From Doryteuthis pealeii (lineage: Eukaryota > Mollusca > Cephalopoda > Myopsida > Loliginidae): DNA of 64,000 bases. The notes beneath the pieces were generated by a model. It was not told the origin of the DNA and made no database searches. It saw only the letters and a program-made list of their open reading frames with translations. A program made the position numbers and the translations under genes. The stretch spans positions 90,807,948 through 90,871,947 of the forward strand of contig CM042152.1 in assembly GCA_023376005.1 (NCBI GenBank), given 5' to 3'. Positions 49,946-60,110 of this stretch are shown here, piece by piece. Each line of letters opens with the position of its first letter. Position 1 is the stretch's first letter.

Positions 49946-50262
49946 AACTCTTGACTGCTGCTGTGGTGGTGGTGGTGGCGTGGCTTTGGACAATTAACAA
50001 TTAAAGACGGTAGGTCACACTCACTCTTGACGCTCTAAAAATGTTTACTCCCTCAGAGATACTAAACTATATAAGAAGTGGTTAATGAAGATATATATAG
50101 AGTAAAGTAAGAGATCAGCTACTTAATTGCAAATTACTGCTAATTAGAAGGATGAATCTTTTTTCAACCAACAACTAAGGAATATCTTATTAGGTATTTT
50201 GAGTCATTAAACTAAACAGGAAAAAAGCCTTAGGCAAACAATCATTGATTCGCTCAGCTTTA
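49946..50262. other. no gene
   Basis: Unique-looking spacer with a GTG microsatellite (about 49961-49978). No coding or RNA signals. Confidence 0.5.
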
Positions 50263-50315
<53 letters not shown>

Positions 50316-51344
50316 GTGAAGCTGAAGGAAAATGAAAAGATGGATAAATACCTGGACCTTGCCAGAGAATTGAAACAGCTGGGGAATATGAAAGTGAAAG
50401 TGATACCAATTGTAGTTGGTGCGCTTGGAACGGTACCAATAAACTTGGTCCAATTATCTAACGTATTGCAACTATTTTCTCATGAAACTAAAACTATCTA
50501 ATATCAATATCAAATAAACTTGGAAAAAAGACTGGAGGATCTGGCAATCAGAGGAAGAATAGAGACCATCCAGACTACTGCACTGCTGCAATCGGCTAGA
50601 ATACTCAGAAGAGTCCTGGAGACCTGAGAAGACTTGTTGTCACTCAGACTCCAGTGAAATACCATCAGCTAAAGCTGATGTGAAAAACTCAAATGAAGTG
50701 ATAATAATAATATGTAGACTGTGCAGTGACAGAGACGAGATTGTATTAAGTGAATGTAGCAAACTGGTATACAAAGCTAGGTACGACTAAGTTGGGAAGG
50801 TGATCCACTGAGAATTATGTAAGAATTAAAATTTGACCCTACAACAAAATGGTATATGCATAAAACAGAATCTGTTCTTGAGAATGAAACGCATAAAATT
50901 CTCTAGGTTTGAAATAAAGACGGATCACCCTATCCCAGCCAAGAGACCAGGCCTTGTGTTGCAAAAAAAAAAAAAAAGAAAAAAGAAAAAAGAGACTGGT
51001 GGACTTTGCGGTTCTAGCAGATCACAGGGTGAAGCTGAAGGAAAATGAAAAGATGGATAAATACCTGGACTGTGGAAAAAGCTGTGGAAATGAGAGTGAA
51101 AGTGATACCAATTGTAGTTGGTGCGCTTGGAACGGTCCCAATAAACTTGGAAAAAAGACTGGAGGATCTGGAAATCAGAGGAAGAATAGAGACCATCCAG
51201 ACTACTGCACTGTTGCAATCGGCTAGAATACTCAGAAGAGTCCTGGAGACCTGAGGAGACTTGTTGTCACTCAGATTCCAGTGAAATACCATCAGCTAAA
51301 GCTGATGTGAAAAACTCAAAAAGGGTGAAAATAATAATAATGTG
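50263..51344 (+). mobile_element. two RLE-type non-LTR copies in tandem between TAA tracts
   Basis: An AAT tract (50263-50312) is followed by copy a (50313-50700), a short ATA tract, copy b (50713-51330) and another AAT tract, all in plus orientation. Copy a encodes DKYLDLARELKQLGNMKVKV and ILRRVLET but is split by the insertion at 50449-50512. Copy b starts at the zinc knuckle (TGTAGACTGTGCAGTGACAG, about 50714), passes the RHD-like and PD-like positions and carries an A/AAG-rich expansion near 50965-50995. Both are broken. Confidence 0.8.
50449..50512 (+). mobile_element. 64-bp insertion with 11-bp target duplication
   Basis: The LINE sequence AATAAACTTGG occurs at both edges (50438-50448 and 50513-50523), while the undamaged LINE copy b (about 51136) has it once. 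The inserted piece starts TCCAATTATCTAACGTATTG and matches 48853-48905, directly beside the TTAGGG foldback. Confidence 0.7.
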
Positions 51345-51620
51345 TAAAGATAGATAAATACTTGGACTTTGCCTGAGAACTACAACAACAGTGTAATATA
51401 AGGGTGACTTGTTGTCACTGGAAGACTCCTATTTAAAACTGGTGGGAAAAACTTGCAAATACGTCTTTCTAGTTTTGTACAGATTTTTGTAATTCTTTGG
51501 GCAGACGAGGGCCATCGAGAACCAAGACGAGTCTTGTCTGATGGAAAAAATGGAATAGAATTTTAAACTGAAAAGGGGTGAAAATAATAATAAAACACAC
51601 ACACACACACACACACACAC
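51345..51620 (+). mobile_element. LINE 3' UTR subtype with TAA tail and (CA)n
   Basis: Reverse-complement match to about 2240-2510 (ACTGGTGGGAAAAACTTGCA; ACGTCTTTCTAGT), ending in AATAATAATAA and running into (AC)n (51594-51620). It is the 3' untranslated end of a related RLE LINE, without coding sequence. Confidence 0.65.
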
Positions 51621-51966
51621 ATGCTCCCGTCTTAATCTGCGCAGATGTCTGGTTGGGGATTTGAAAATAAAGTAAGATCAAAGCAAATCGGAGTCTTGTG
51701 TTATTACCTCTAAAAACTAACAATGACACAGGGCTTCTGATAAAGAGAAATCCCCAATAGAAGACCAGACCCGAAGTCCCCAATAAAGTCCAGACCTTAG
51801 AAGATTCCAGACCAAGACAAGATGTTATAAGATTCCAAAGACGGCCAGAAGAATAGAGTAAGAAAGAAGTAAGTAAAGAAGAAGGGTATGCAACAATATG
51901 AAAGCATTAATTTTAAATCTTTATTCATACACGTGCATGTATGTGTGCATATAAATGAATAAGCGA

Positions 51967-52029
<63 letters not shown>

Positions 52030-52061
52030 TTCTGTGTGTGTGCTCATGTATTAAAACGAAG

Positions 52062-52104
<43 letters not shown>

Positions 52105-52199
52105 TATGTATAAAGGAGTCGCATCTGATTTGGTATGTATGTGTCAACATATATCTCAGAAAAGTGACTTCATTGAGCATAAAAATTGCGCATAAACTT
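51621..52199. other. no gene; microsatellites
   Basis: LTR-like end signals at best (AATAAAG near 51668). Holds TA and TG tracts (51967-52030) and a CA tract (52065-52100). No coding signal. Confidence 0.5.
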
Positions 52200-52881
52200 T
52201 CAATATATTTATAATACGGAAAAGTAAAAAAAAAAACACTTTTTGATCTTCATTGATTAGGTGATATAATTCAATAATTAAATATCAATCGACTCTTCCC
52301 AGTTCTTCATAAGTATGCACAAAAATCACGTGCTACTTTTCGACATATTTAAATATCAAACAGATTCCATTGGCAAAATTTGAATTTAAAGCTTTTTTTA
52401 AAATCTTGTTTTGTAATTTAATACTATTTGTAAAAAAAAAAAAAAAATCTTGATTTTTCAGAGAACCAGAAAAGAAAATAATGAAAATGTTTCAAACCAA
52501 GGGTTAACTTTTTTAAAATACTTAAATGTTAAATCAAAAAAAAAAGAAAAAAGAAAAAGAAATTGCAAAACGAAAAATTTTATATTTTCACATTTTAATT
52601 TCTTTTTATTGTTACATTTGTATAGGGTAAAAAACAAAATAAAATAAACGAATTATTATTTTTTTTATCTCAGTAATTCAACAAATTAAGAATTAGAATT
52701 TAGAAAAATAAAAATATGTTTCAAACCACTCACGAGTTTAAGGTTACATTTTCAAAAATAATATTCCAAATGTAAGAATACAAAATATTTTTTCAATAAA
52801 AAACAAATATTATCAGACGCGAATTCTTAGCTTCTTTAATCATTAAAATTAATTTTAATCAATGTAAATAAAAAAAAACTT

Positions 52882-52914
<33 letters not shown>

Positions 52915-53559
52915 AACTTTAGAATAAACTAATACTAGATTTTTCAGTCTCCAAATATGGTCAAATTTTTAATTCTTAGTTTCTTTGTAAAAACGAATAC
53001 TTTTTTCCCCACTCAACTGGCAATTAAGAACTGAATTTGATTTTTTGTCGTATAAAGATTTATTTGTTAAAACAAAATATCTTAATTTTTAATCAGTGTA
53101 ATTTTTAATCAGTCTCAAAAAAGAAACACACTATTCATAGAACAAGTGAATAATTTTCAATTGAATTAAAATCCGAATATTACCACCTACAAATAAGGAT
53201 ACGTGTAAATCTTAGCTTCCTTTTATTATTGTATGTTTAGGAGTAAAAAAGAAAATAGATTAAACGAATACATTTTTGTCACTTTAACTGAAAAGAAATT
53301 AAGAACTGAATTAATTTTTTTGTGATATGTAGGAAAAAAAAGTTTTTAGAAAAATAAAATGTTGCAAAACATTCACAAATTTAGGATTACATTTTTTAAA
53401 ATAATATCTTAATGTAAAAACAAACACCCAAAACCCAAAACCAACAACAATTCATAAAATGAAAAGAGATTTTAATATGTGAATTCTTAGCGAATCCTTT
53501 TAATTTGATAAGAATTTTGCAAAATTATTTTCCTCTTACACCCTCTTTTTCCCTCTCCC

Positions 53560-53562
<3 letters not shown>
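52200..53562. repeat. AT-rich field of degenerate repeats
   Basis: No gene. The phrases CAAACCA...TTAAGGTTACATTTT (52489, 52717 and 53362) and GAATTCTTAG (52820, 52970, 53478) recur in the same order, pointing to an old, heavily decayed tandem or nested repeat. A pure AAAG tract lies at about 52885-52915. Confidence 0.45.
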
Positions 53563-53591
<29 letters not shown>

Positions 53592-53680
53592 GGAAATTGG
53601 AAATGAATCCGACAATATGAGGAAGAATGAATAAAGAAAAGAAAGAACAGAATGGATAATAAAAGATGAATTTAATCAAT

Positions 53681-53765
53681 ATCACTTACACATGTGTTTC
53701 GGTCAGTTCATCTGTGAGAAAATATTCCGCACACAGAGAAGATTCGACCTTCATCAGAGTGAAAT
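53681..53765 (-). ncRNA. hammerhead ribozyme candidate, left arm
   Basis: Minus strand: AUUUCACU (stem I, 53765-53758), CUGAUGA (53757-53751), one extra A, GGUC paired with GACC as stem II around a 40-base loop, GAAA, palindromic stem III CACAUGUG, U-A, then AGUGAU (53686-53681) closing stem I with five pairs. The extra A before stem II departs from the consensus. The self-complementary stem III suggests a dimeric form. Confidence 0.55.
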
Positions 53766-53974
53766 TTTATTTTGAATGAAAAAATTCGTTGGAGAAAAAC
53801 TAGAAAAATCAAATATTCAAATTCTAATGGTCGTTGGGGAAAAACTAGAAAAATCAAATATCCAAATTCTAACGGTCTATTTCAGCGTTCCAAAAGTGAT
53901 TTTAAAAAAAATTCTCTTCGAACATTTCTAAAAATTCTCCGTTTTTCCCCAACAATTTTTTCATTAAGAATAAA

Positions 53975-54060
53975 ATTTCACTCTGATGAAGGTCGAATCT
54001 TCTCTGTGTGCGGAATATTTTCACACAGATAAACTGACCGAAACACATATGTAAGTGATA
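53975..54060 (+). ncRNA. hammerhead ribozyme candidate, right arm
   Basis: Plus strand: ATTTCACT, CTGATGA (53983-53989), extra A, GGTC (53991-53994), GACC (54036-54039), GAAA (54040-54043), CACATATG, TA, AGTGATA (54054-54060). Compared with the left arm, stem III carries one change (CACATGTG to CACATATG) that breaks its palindrome, so this copy may be weaker. Confidence 0.5.
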
Positions 54061-54126
54061 TTGATTAAATTCATCTTTTATTATCCATTCTGTTCTCTTT
54101 TCTTTATTCATTCTTCCTCATTATAT

Positions 54127-54160
<34 letters not shown>

Positions 54161-54180
54161 AATATATATATATAATATAA

Positions 54181-54472
54181 GAAACAATGAAGAAGAAAAA
54201 TGGAACGTGGCAAAAAGCAATCATTTCAATAAAAAAATGTTAGGTAAAAAGTGCTCAAGTACCAGCAAGCAGAGCAGTATAAACATTAGAATAATTATTT
54301 ACCTTAAAATCCCATTGATTAATGTTACCGGCAATTTCTGGTATGTAAAAACACCAAAGCAAAACAATAAAAAACAAAACCAAACCTAAACAAAACCAAT
54401 ACGAATAAAACAGAATTATCAAATAGGCGGTTATATATGAAATCATTTTTAATATTCATATAAGATGTATGT
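54181..54472. other. no gene
   Basis: AT-rich spacer with an AAAAC-rich stretch near 54360-54400. Nothing else recognised. Confidence 0.5.
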
Positions 54473-55240
54473 GTAATCCTTAACTATTTCCACGTAAATT
54501 CCTACCATGAAATAAACTGAACCCTCATTTTATGTCCGTGTTTTTGCAATAAATGTTTTATTTTTCTTGCATCTGTTATTTTACAATACTAAATATATTT
54601 TCTACATTTATTTTAATATTCACTTCAATGTATTCTAAAAGTTTTTATTTTGTGAGAATGGTTAGTTTTAAACTTTTGTTGTTGTTATTTTTTTATATTT
54701 TTATTTTTTTGGCTTTGGTTCTCTAAAATAAAAACGTCAGATTTTAATCATCGTCGACGCAAAAACAAAATTACGGTCATAAAAGGAGGATCCAATTTAT
54801 TCCTACATTGTAAAACGAGCCCCCACTTTAAAACTAATCATTCTCCCAAAATAAAAACTTTTAGAATATACACATTGGAGTGAATATTAAAATAAATAAA
54901 TAAAATATGTTTAATACTGTAAAATAACAGGTGCAAGAATACCTGCAAAATACACTATACCTGATGCCACTCTTCCACATACATATGCACACACGCGCAC
55001 ACATACATGCATATTACTACTGTAAACTGTTCATGTTCCTGACACTAATACATTATTCTGTATACTTGACATGAGACTTTGATGAGTTGTGGTGCTCCTG
55101 AGCACTATACACAATAAATTTCCTTATTATTATTATTCATTATTAAGAAAAATAAAACATTTATTGCAAAAACACGGACATAAAATCAGGGTTCAGTTTA
55201 TTTTATGGTAGGAATTTACGAGGAAATAGTTAAGGATTAC
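54473..55240. mobile_element. foldback element interrupted by a nested insertion
   Basis: The left arm (54473-54670) is the inverse of a right arm that is split into 54826-54938 and 55147-55240; ends read GTAATCCTTAACTATTTCC and its inverse. The intact element would be about 560 bp with ~200-bp arms. No coding capacity. Confidence 0.7.
54939..55146 (+). mobile_element. short retroposon fragment nested in the foldback
   Basis: About 208 bp ending AATAAATTTCCTTATTATTA and a TTA tail, the usual 3' end of truncated LINE or SINE copies. It contains an ACAC-rich stretch and interrupts the foldback's right arm, so it is younger than the foldback. Confidence 0.55.
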
Positions 55241-55244
55241 CGAT

Positions 55245-55320
55245 GTGTGCATGTGTATATGTATGTATGTGTGTGTGTGTGTGTGTGTACCAGGAAATTT
55301 ACAAATCTAAGAACTGGAAT
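55245..55320. repeat. (TG)n microsatellite and short unique spacer
   Basis: TG tract at 55267-55289 followed by a short spacer before the polypurine array. Confidence 0.8.
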
Positions 55321-56265
55321 TGAAAAAAAAAAGAAAAAAAAGAAAAGAACGAAAGAGAAAAAAAAGAAGAAAAGAAAGAAAGAAAAGAAGAAAAGAAGAA
55401 AAAAAAAAGAAGAAAAGAACGAAAGAGAAAAAAAAAAAAAAAAGAAGAAAGAAAAAAAGAAAAAAAAAGAAGAAGAAAAGAACGAAAAGAAGAAGAAAAA
55501 GAAAGAGAAAAAAAAAAAAAAGAAGAAAAGAACGAAAGAGAAGAAAAAAAAGAAGAAAAGAAAAAGAGAAGAAAAAAAAAAAGAAAAAAGAAGAAAAGAG
55601 AAAAAAAAGAAGAAGAAAAGAACGAAAAGAAGAAAAAAAAAGAAGAAAAAGAACGAAAGAGAAGAAAAAAAAAAGAAGAAGAAAAGAAGAAAAGAAAAAA
55701 AAGAAGAAAAGAAAAAGAAAAAAAGAAGAAAGAAGAAAAGAACGAAAGAGAAGAAAAAAAGAAGAAGAAAAGAACGAAAGAGAAAAAAAAAGAAGAAGAA
55801 GAAAAGAACGAAAGAGAAGAAAAAAAAAGAAGAAGAAGAAAAGAACGAAAGAGAAAGAAAAAAAAAAGAAGAAAAAAGAAAAGAAAAAAAAGAAGAAGAA
55901 GAACGAAAGAGAAAAAAAAAAGAAGAAAAAAGAAAAGAAGAAAAAAAAAGAAGAAGAAAGAACGAAAGAGAAGAAAAAAAAGAAGAAAAAAGAAGAAAGA
56001 GAAGAAAAAAAAGAAGAAGAAAAGAAGAAAAGAAAAAAAAAAGAAGAAAAGAACGAAAGAGAAGAAAAAAAAGAGAAAGAAAAGAGAAAGAGAAGAAAAA
56101 AAGAAGAAGAAGAAAAGAACGAAAAAAGAAGAGAAGAAAAAAGAAGAAGAAGAAAAGAACGAAAGAGAGAAAAAGAGAAAAAGAAAAGAAAAGAGAAGAA
56201 GAAGAAGAAGAAAAGAACGAAGAAAAAAAGAAGAAGAAAAGAAGAAAAAGAACGAAAGAGAAGAA
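55321..56265 (+). repeat. polypurine minisatellite (A/G only on plus strand, rare C)
   Basis: About 945 bases of units built from GAAAAGAACGAAAGAGAAG and runs of A with AAG, spaced roughly 35-45 bases. The only pyrimidine is the C of GAACGAAA, so the array is nearly perfect polypurine on one strand. The Lys/Glu/Arg-rich and Phe/Ser/Leu-rich frames on the two strands are artefacts. Long polypurine-polypyrimidine DNA can form triplexes. Confidence 0.95.
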
Positions 56266-56380
56266 AAATCTTCCGACGCTTTGATTTCCAGAAAATGTTC
56301 CATATTCGAATTAAAATAAAAAGTGTCTTTGGAAAATATTTTGGTAAGTCGTCAGTGTAATTTCCTCTTTGAAGTTGAAG

Positions 56381-56414
<34 letters not shown>

Positions 56415-56504
56415 CACAGTTTTGACCGTGTAGCGTTAATGACTGGAGTCAGAGAAAGTTTAAGGTAAATCCTTGTTTTCTTATCAAATTAGAAAAATAT
56501 CCGA
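56266..56504. other. no gene; TA tract
   Basis: Unique spacer with TA tract at about 56384-56412. Confidence 0.5.
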
Positions 56505-56695
56505 CATGAAGGTTCCCGAGTTCGAGAAAGCTCTCGAGCCCGACAAGAAATAACTGAAGAAGGCCGGAGGGCGCATCGGCCGAAACGTTGTACAGATAAC
56601 AATAAAAATGAGGACAATAGTCCGAACAATCCAAATAATACTCATTATCAAGCCTCATCTAAAAAATTCAGAGAAATATTAAAAAAATTATTCAG
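56505..56695 (+). mobile_element. module Y, plus orientation
   Basis: Contains GGTTCCCGAGTTCGAG repeats, CTGAAGAAGGCCGGAGGGCG, CGGCCGAAACGTTGTACAG and a closing TCAAGCCTCATCTAAAAAAT. The hammerhead-like core is the best preserved of the Y copies (CUGAAGA, perfect GGCCG/CGGCC, GAAAC), but stem I does not pair. No ORF attached. Confidence 0.6.
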
Positions 56696-56766
56696 TTCTA
56701 ATTTTGGCAAAGGGATTATTTTAGTCGTATGATACAACGATATTATTTTTCACTGAAAGAACAAGG

Positions 56767-57212
56767 AAATATGGGTTAAATCCTACTTAACGGACATAAA
56801 TTCCACCATCGTGACCCTGCCGAAAGAAAAAAAATACTAAAAATCAAGGTATTAACCGAATTTAATGAAATTTTCCAGCGTTGGTATATTAATGAATAAA
56901 ATATATAACGCACCAGTTATTTTATTTAAAAACTCTTACATTTTTTTCAGGTCGGTTAACTTTGAACCACGTACCTTTGAGGCATAACACAGATTCCCAA
57001 AGATACGTGGTCCAAAGTTAATTGACCTGAAAAAATGTAAAAGTTTTTAATTAAAATAACTGGCGCATTATATTTTTTATTCATTGATGTATCAACACTG
57101 AAAACTTTATTAAATTTGGTTAATTCCTTGATTTTTAGTATCTTTTTTCTTTCGGCGGAGTGACATACGATGGTAAAATTTATGTCCGTTTAGTAAGATT
57201 TAACCGAAATAT
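56767..57212. mobile_element. large foldback (palindromic) element beside the scramblase gene
   Basis: About 215-bp arms, inverse copies of each other with few mismatches (GGGTTAAATCCTACTTAACG on the left; its inverse near 57200 on the right), around a short centre near 56985. It lies ~70 bases downstream of the scramblase stop codon, so any transcript reading through would form a long hairpin. No coding capacity. Confidence 0.7.
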
Positions 57213-57283
57213 GTATATGTTTTTTGTTTGATTGTTTTTGTTTGTGTTTTTTTTTCTTTTTCTCGATTTGACAGTATTCCCAC

Positions 57284-58039
57284 TCAAGAATTCAAAATGG
57301 ATTGCCTTGATTCAAAAAACATGAAATCAATTAGAAAAACAGCAGCAACAAGTGTTGCTTTAATTCTGACATCCAGATCAATTGGAAAACGCACATTAAT
57401 ATTGTCTGCATCCGTGAAAGCTTCTTGAAAACACCCAGACCAGAGTTTAGTTATTTTCCCTACCACCGTGCTCAAGTCAGGAGTAAAAATATCAAAGTTT
57501 TGATCGAAGCAGCCTAGAAGACCGGGAAACACACAAATAGGGCCTCGTATCTTCAACACGATTTCGTTGTCAGCGTTTAGAATATCGTAACTCGGTGTCA
57601 GAAAACTGCATGTTTGTCTCACCCTTCCGAGTTCAATCCCACTTCGGTCCTCGACCCATACTTCCATGATACATGGAGATGAACAGGCAAAGATGCTGGT
57701 CCCGGCACAGAACTTAAAATCACGACATAAGCGCATTACTTCCTGGTTTGCATTGTCTACAATGTGCATGACGAAGCCGCGTCTGTTGCTACAAAAGAGG
57801 CGAGAAATAAAACTAGATTCCTCCATGGCAAAGTAAACCTGTTGACCAACACTGTTTTCGATTTTGTAGCGATTACTCGTTTCAAATCCTGTTAGCATTT
57901 CTAAGAGCTCGATTTCTTGTTTTATGAGCAGTTGGTCGATCATAGTCAGATATTCGAAGTTTGGCGGGCAATTTTGGACAGTGTCCGGTCGAGGCATCCA
58001 TTGCCTTGGCTGAGAAGTAGTGACAGAGGGTGAAGCCAT
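57284..58039 (-). CDS. phospholipid scramblase
   Basis: Intact 251-codon frame without introns. Scramblases of this family move phospholipids between membrane leaflets in response to calcium and some also act in the nucleus. Landmarks: CPPNFEYLTMIDQ (24-36), LLEMLTGFETSNRY (45-58), a Cys-containing stretch CAGTSIFACSSPC (111-123) where vertebrate PLSCR1 has a denser palmitoylated Cys cluster, GKITKLWSGC (194-203) matching the PLSCR1 nuclear-import segment, the calcium-site motif DADNINVRFPID (210-221) and a C-terminal hydrophobic helix (about 224-243). The proline-rich N-terminus is short; human PLSCR1 has 318 residues. The ATG has A at -3 and G at +4. An A-rich stretch starts ~20 bases after the stop. 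A retrocopy is possible since vertebrate genes have several introns. Confidence 0.92.
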   Translation of the reverse strand: MASPSVTTSQPRQWMPRPDTVQNCPPNFEYLTMIDQLLIKQEIELLEMLTGFETSNRYKIENSVGQQVYFAMEESSFISRLFCSNRRGFVMHIVDNANQEVMRLCRDFKFCAGTSIFACSSPCIMEVWVEDRSGIELGRVRQTCSFLTPSYDILNADNEIVLKIRGPICVFPGLLGCFDQNFDIFTPDLSTVVGKITKLWSGCFQEAFTDADNINVRFPIDLDVRIKATLVAAVFLIDFMFFESRQSILNS

Positions 58040-59277
58040 GATTTTTCACGAAACAGAAAATGAATACACTTGTTGCTGAAGGAACTGTTTTTGTATTAAT
58101 AAAAACGGAAAGTCTCCTAGGTGATTCAAGTAAACAACTTAGCTAATCCAATGACATTCTTTATTTTAAATCTTGTCATTCTTATCTCATGCTAAGATAT
58201 TAAATTAGAGCCCCTCTCCCAACGACGGAAAGTTTTGCTTATGTGGTCAGGTGGAAAGTTGAAGCAAAGTGAATAGCAACCAAAATACGACATACTTGGT
58301 AGGTGAGGTGTCTGTCTGTTTGTCCTAACGACATCAAGTGGGGAAAATAGAGAGAAGTCAAAATATATATCTAAAAAAAATAGGATACCCAGCCCTTAAA
58401 AAAAACATTTATTTTCTTTACACTGATAGTCACATACGCTGTAACAAATTTCAATAAAAGTAAATAAAAATAAAGAGTAAAATTATCGAAAAAATACATA
58501 TAAAAATGATTCAATTAACAAAATTCATACACAAAAATATTCTTTCTTTTGTTATTCATTTACCTTTTTTTTTAAAGTCTTTTTTTTATTTTGAGGTAGA
58601 ACAAAGAAAGGGTTATATTTTCACGTGTTAAAAACTGTCTTTTCCGTTTGATTTTGAAAATTCCGCACAATGACTGCGAACATAAAAAGACATAAAAAAT
58701 GCAATCCGTTCAGAGCGAAAAACAATACAAGAAAGTATAGAAACGGAAAACAAAGTTTGGAAGGGTAAACACTCAATGGGTGCAAACCATATTATTTTCT
58801 TCTGCTTTTTGTTTTCATTTTTAAAATGTCCTATTCTATTTTGAGGTGAAACAAGGAAAGGGTTTTATTTTCACGTGTTAAAAAATATATTTTTTTATAT
58901 ATACTAGCAAATATATGCACCCTCCGGGTGCAAGTATTTAAGTTTTAATATAATAAAATATCATGTTAAATTAAAAAGGCTAATGAAACTGAATAAGAAT
59001 TCAGATAAAAATATTTGGAACAGAGGGGGTATAATCGGAAAATAGAACAACTTTGAAACTAACTGTTCCACCATTTTCCCTTACTCCCATCTTTCAGTGG
59101 TAAATTTCCCTAATTTAACTATTTAGTTAAAATAGGAAAAGAAAAATAAAATTATAGTTATTTCTTTATGTTAATAGATTTCTGTTAAGATTTATCCCCT
59201 AGATTTTTGCTCATATTTATTAAGATAAAACCAAACAATTAGAAATCAATAATACTAAGCATATATTTATTAAAATC
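58040..59277. other. no gene; region upstream of the scramblase
   Basis: AT-rich. A ~45-70-bp direct repeat occurs twice (58588-58632 and 58836-58880; GGTTATATTTTCACGTGTTA against GGTTTTATTTTCACGTGTTA), each containing the E-box-like CACGTG. No clear core promoter for the scramblase could be assigned; an A/T-rich TATTAATA lies about 50 bases upstream of its ATG. Confidence 0.4.
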
Positions 59278-59560
59278 AAATTTTTTAAGATCAATATGCA
59301 AATTAGCCTTCCCATTCACACTGTAAACCGCTATTTCGTTGAAATATAAAATATAATTGTATGATTTTAGTATGTAGATATTGTTAACAGTCTTAATGAT
59401 GTAAACAATCTTACTAATAATTGAGGTTTAATTAAAAAATAAAATCATGGAGAATGTGTGTAAATAACAAAGGGAATTGTGACTTGTATAGTAATATAGT
59501 TTCGGTTACAGACAGACAAACCCACAATCTCCATTATAATAAGATATTAATATTTTATAT
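59278..59560 (+). repeat. dispersed repeat Z, second copy
   Basis: Diverged reverse-complement match to 1425-1700: GATCAATATGCAAATTAGCC, AATTGAGGTTTAATTAA and AAAATCATGGAGAATGTG appear in the same order. It shows that the core of the inverted-repeat element at 869-2110 exists elsewhere. Confidence 0.65.
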
Positions 59561-59866
59561 TTTTGCTTGAAGGCAATTACAATGCGAATATCGCATAAAT
59601 TCGATAATTATAGAAGATAATAATGACAAGTGAATTTCGCAAAGAATTACTCGGTGGGTAGAATATCGTACAGACTGTTTCAACTTTATTATCCTGCTGC
59701 AGTCCCGGTTTCGATTTCTGTCGGAGGGAAATCGTTAGTATATATCGCTGATGAGACTTAACACCTAACACCTGTGGCACTATCAGAATGCACCATGATA
59801 CACTCCATATTAGAGAAAAGATATTCTGTGTTTGTCTACCTTACTCCACACACACACACACACACA

Positions 59867-59939
<73 letters not shown>

Positions 59940-60110
59940 ACTCTCTCGTCGATTTTCGACGCATGAGGATTCACACACACAATGAACACCCACACAGTGA
60001 TTTGTTTATAGTGGTGAAAGCTTGTGTTGGACCATCCACACTTTTTGGCACAGTCGATAATTGGTGCACCAAGGGTTGCCACAAACCCAATGAACGACCG
60101 ACCTCAGGAA
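59561..60110. other. no gene; CA and TA tracts
   Basis: CA tract (59849-59866) running into a TA tract (59871-59937). The following 170 bases have a minus-strand frame (59810-60082) partly made of TA repeat, with no family match. Confidence 0.5.

Larger units (their letters stand above)
53610..54124. mobile_element. palindromic element with two opposed hammerhead candidates, inside TA repeats
   Basis: About 155-bp inverted arms (53612-53770 and 53970-54124) enclose a centre with a 45-bp direct duplication (about 53790-53834 and 53835-53879). TA tracts flank it (53563-53585 and 54124-54180). Each arm contains a hammerhead candidate reading toward the outside. No ORF. The layout, hammerheads in inverted terminal modules of a Penelope-like or retrozyme-like unit, is inference. 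Confidence 0.65.

Noticed and set aside
55205..56383. Lys/Glu-rich 346-359-codon frames and Phe/Leu-rich opposite frames
   Set aside because: Products of the polypurine array; all frames open for compositional reasons.
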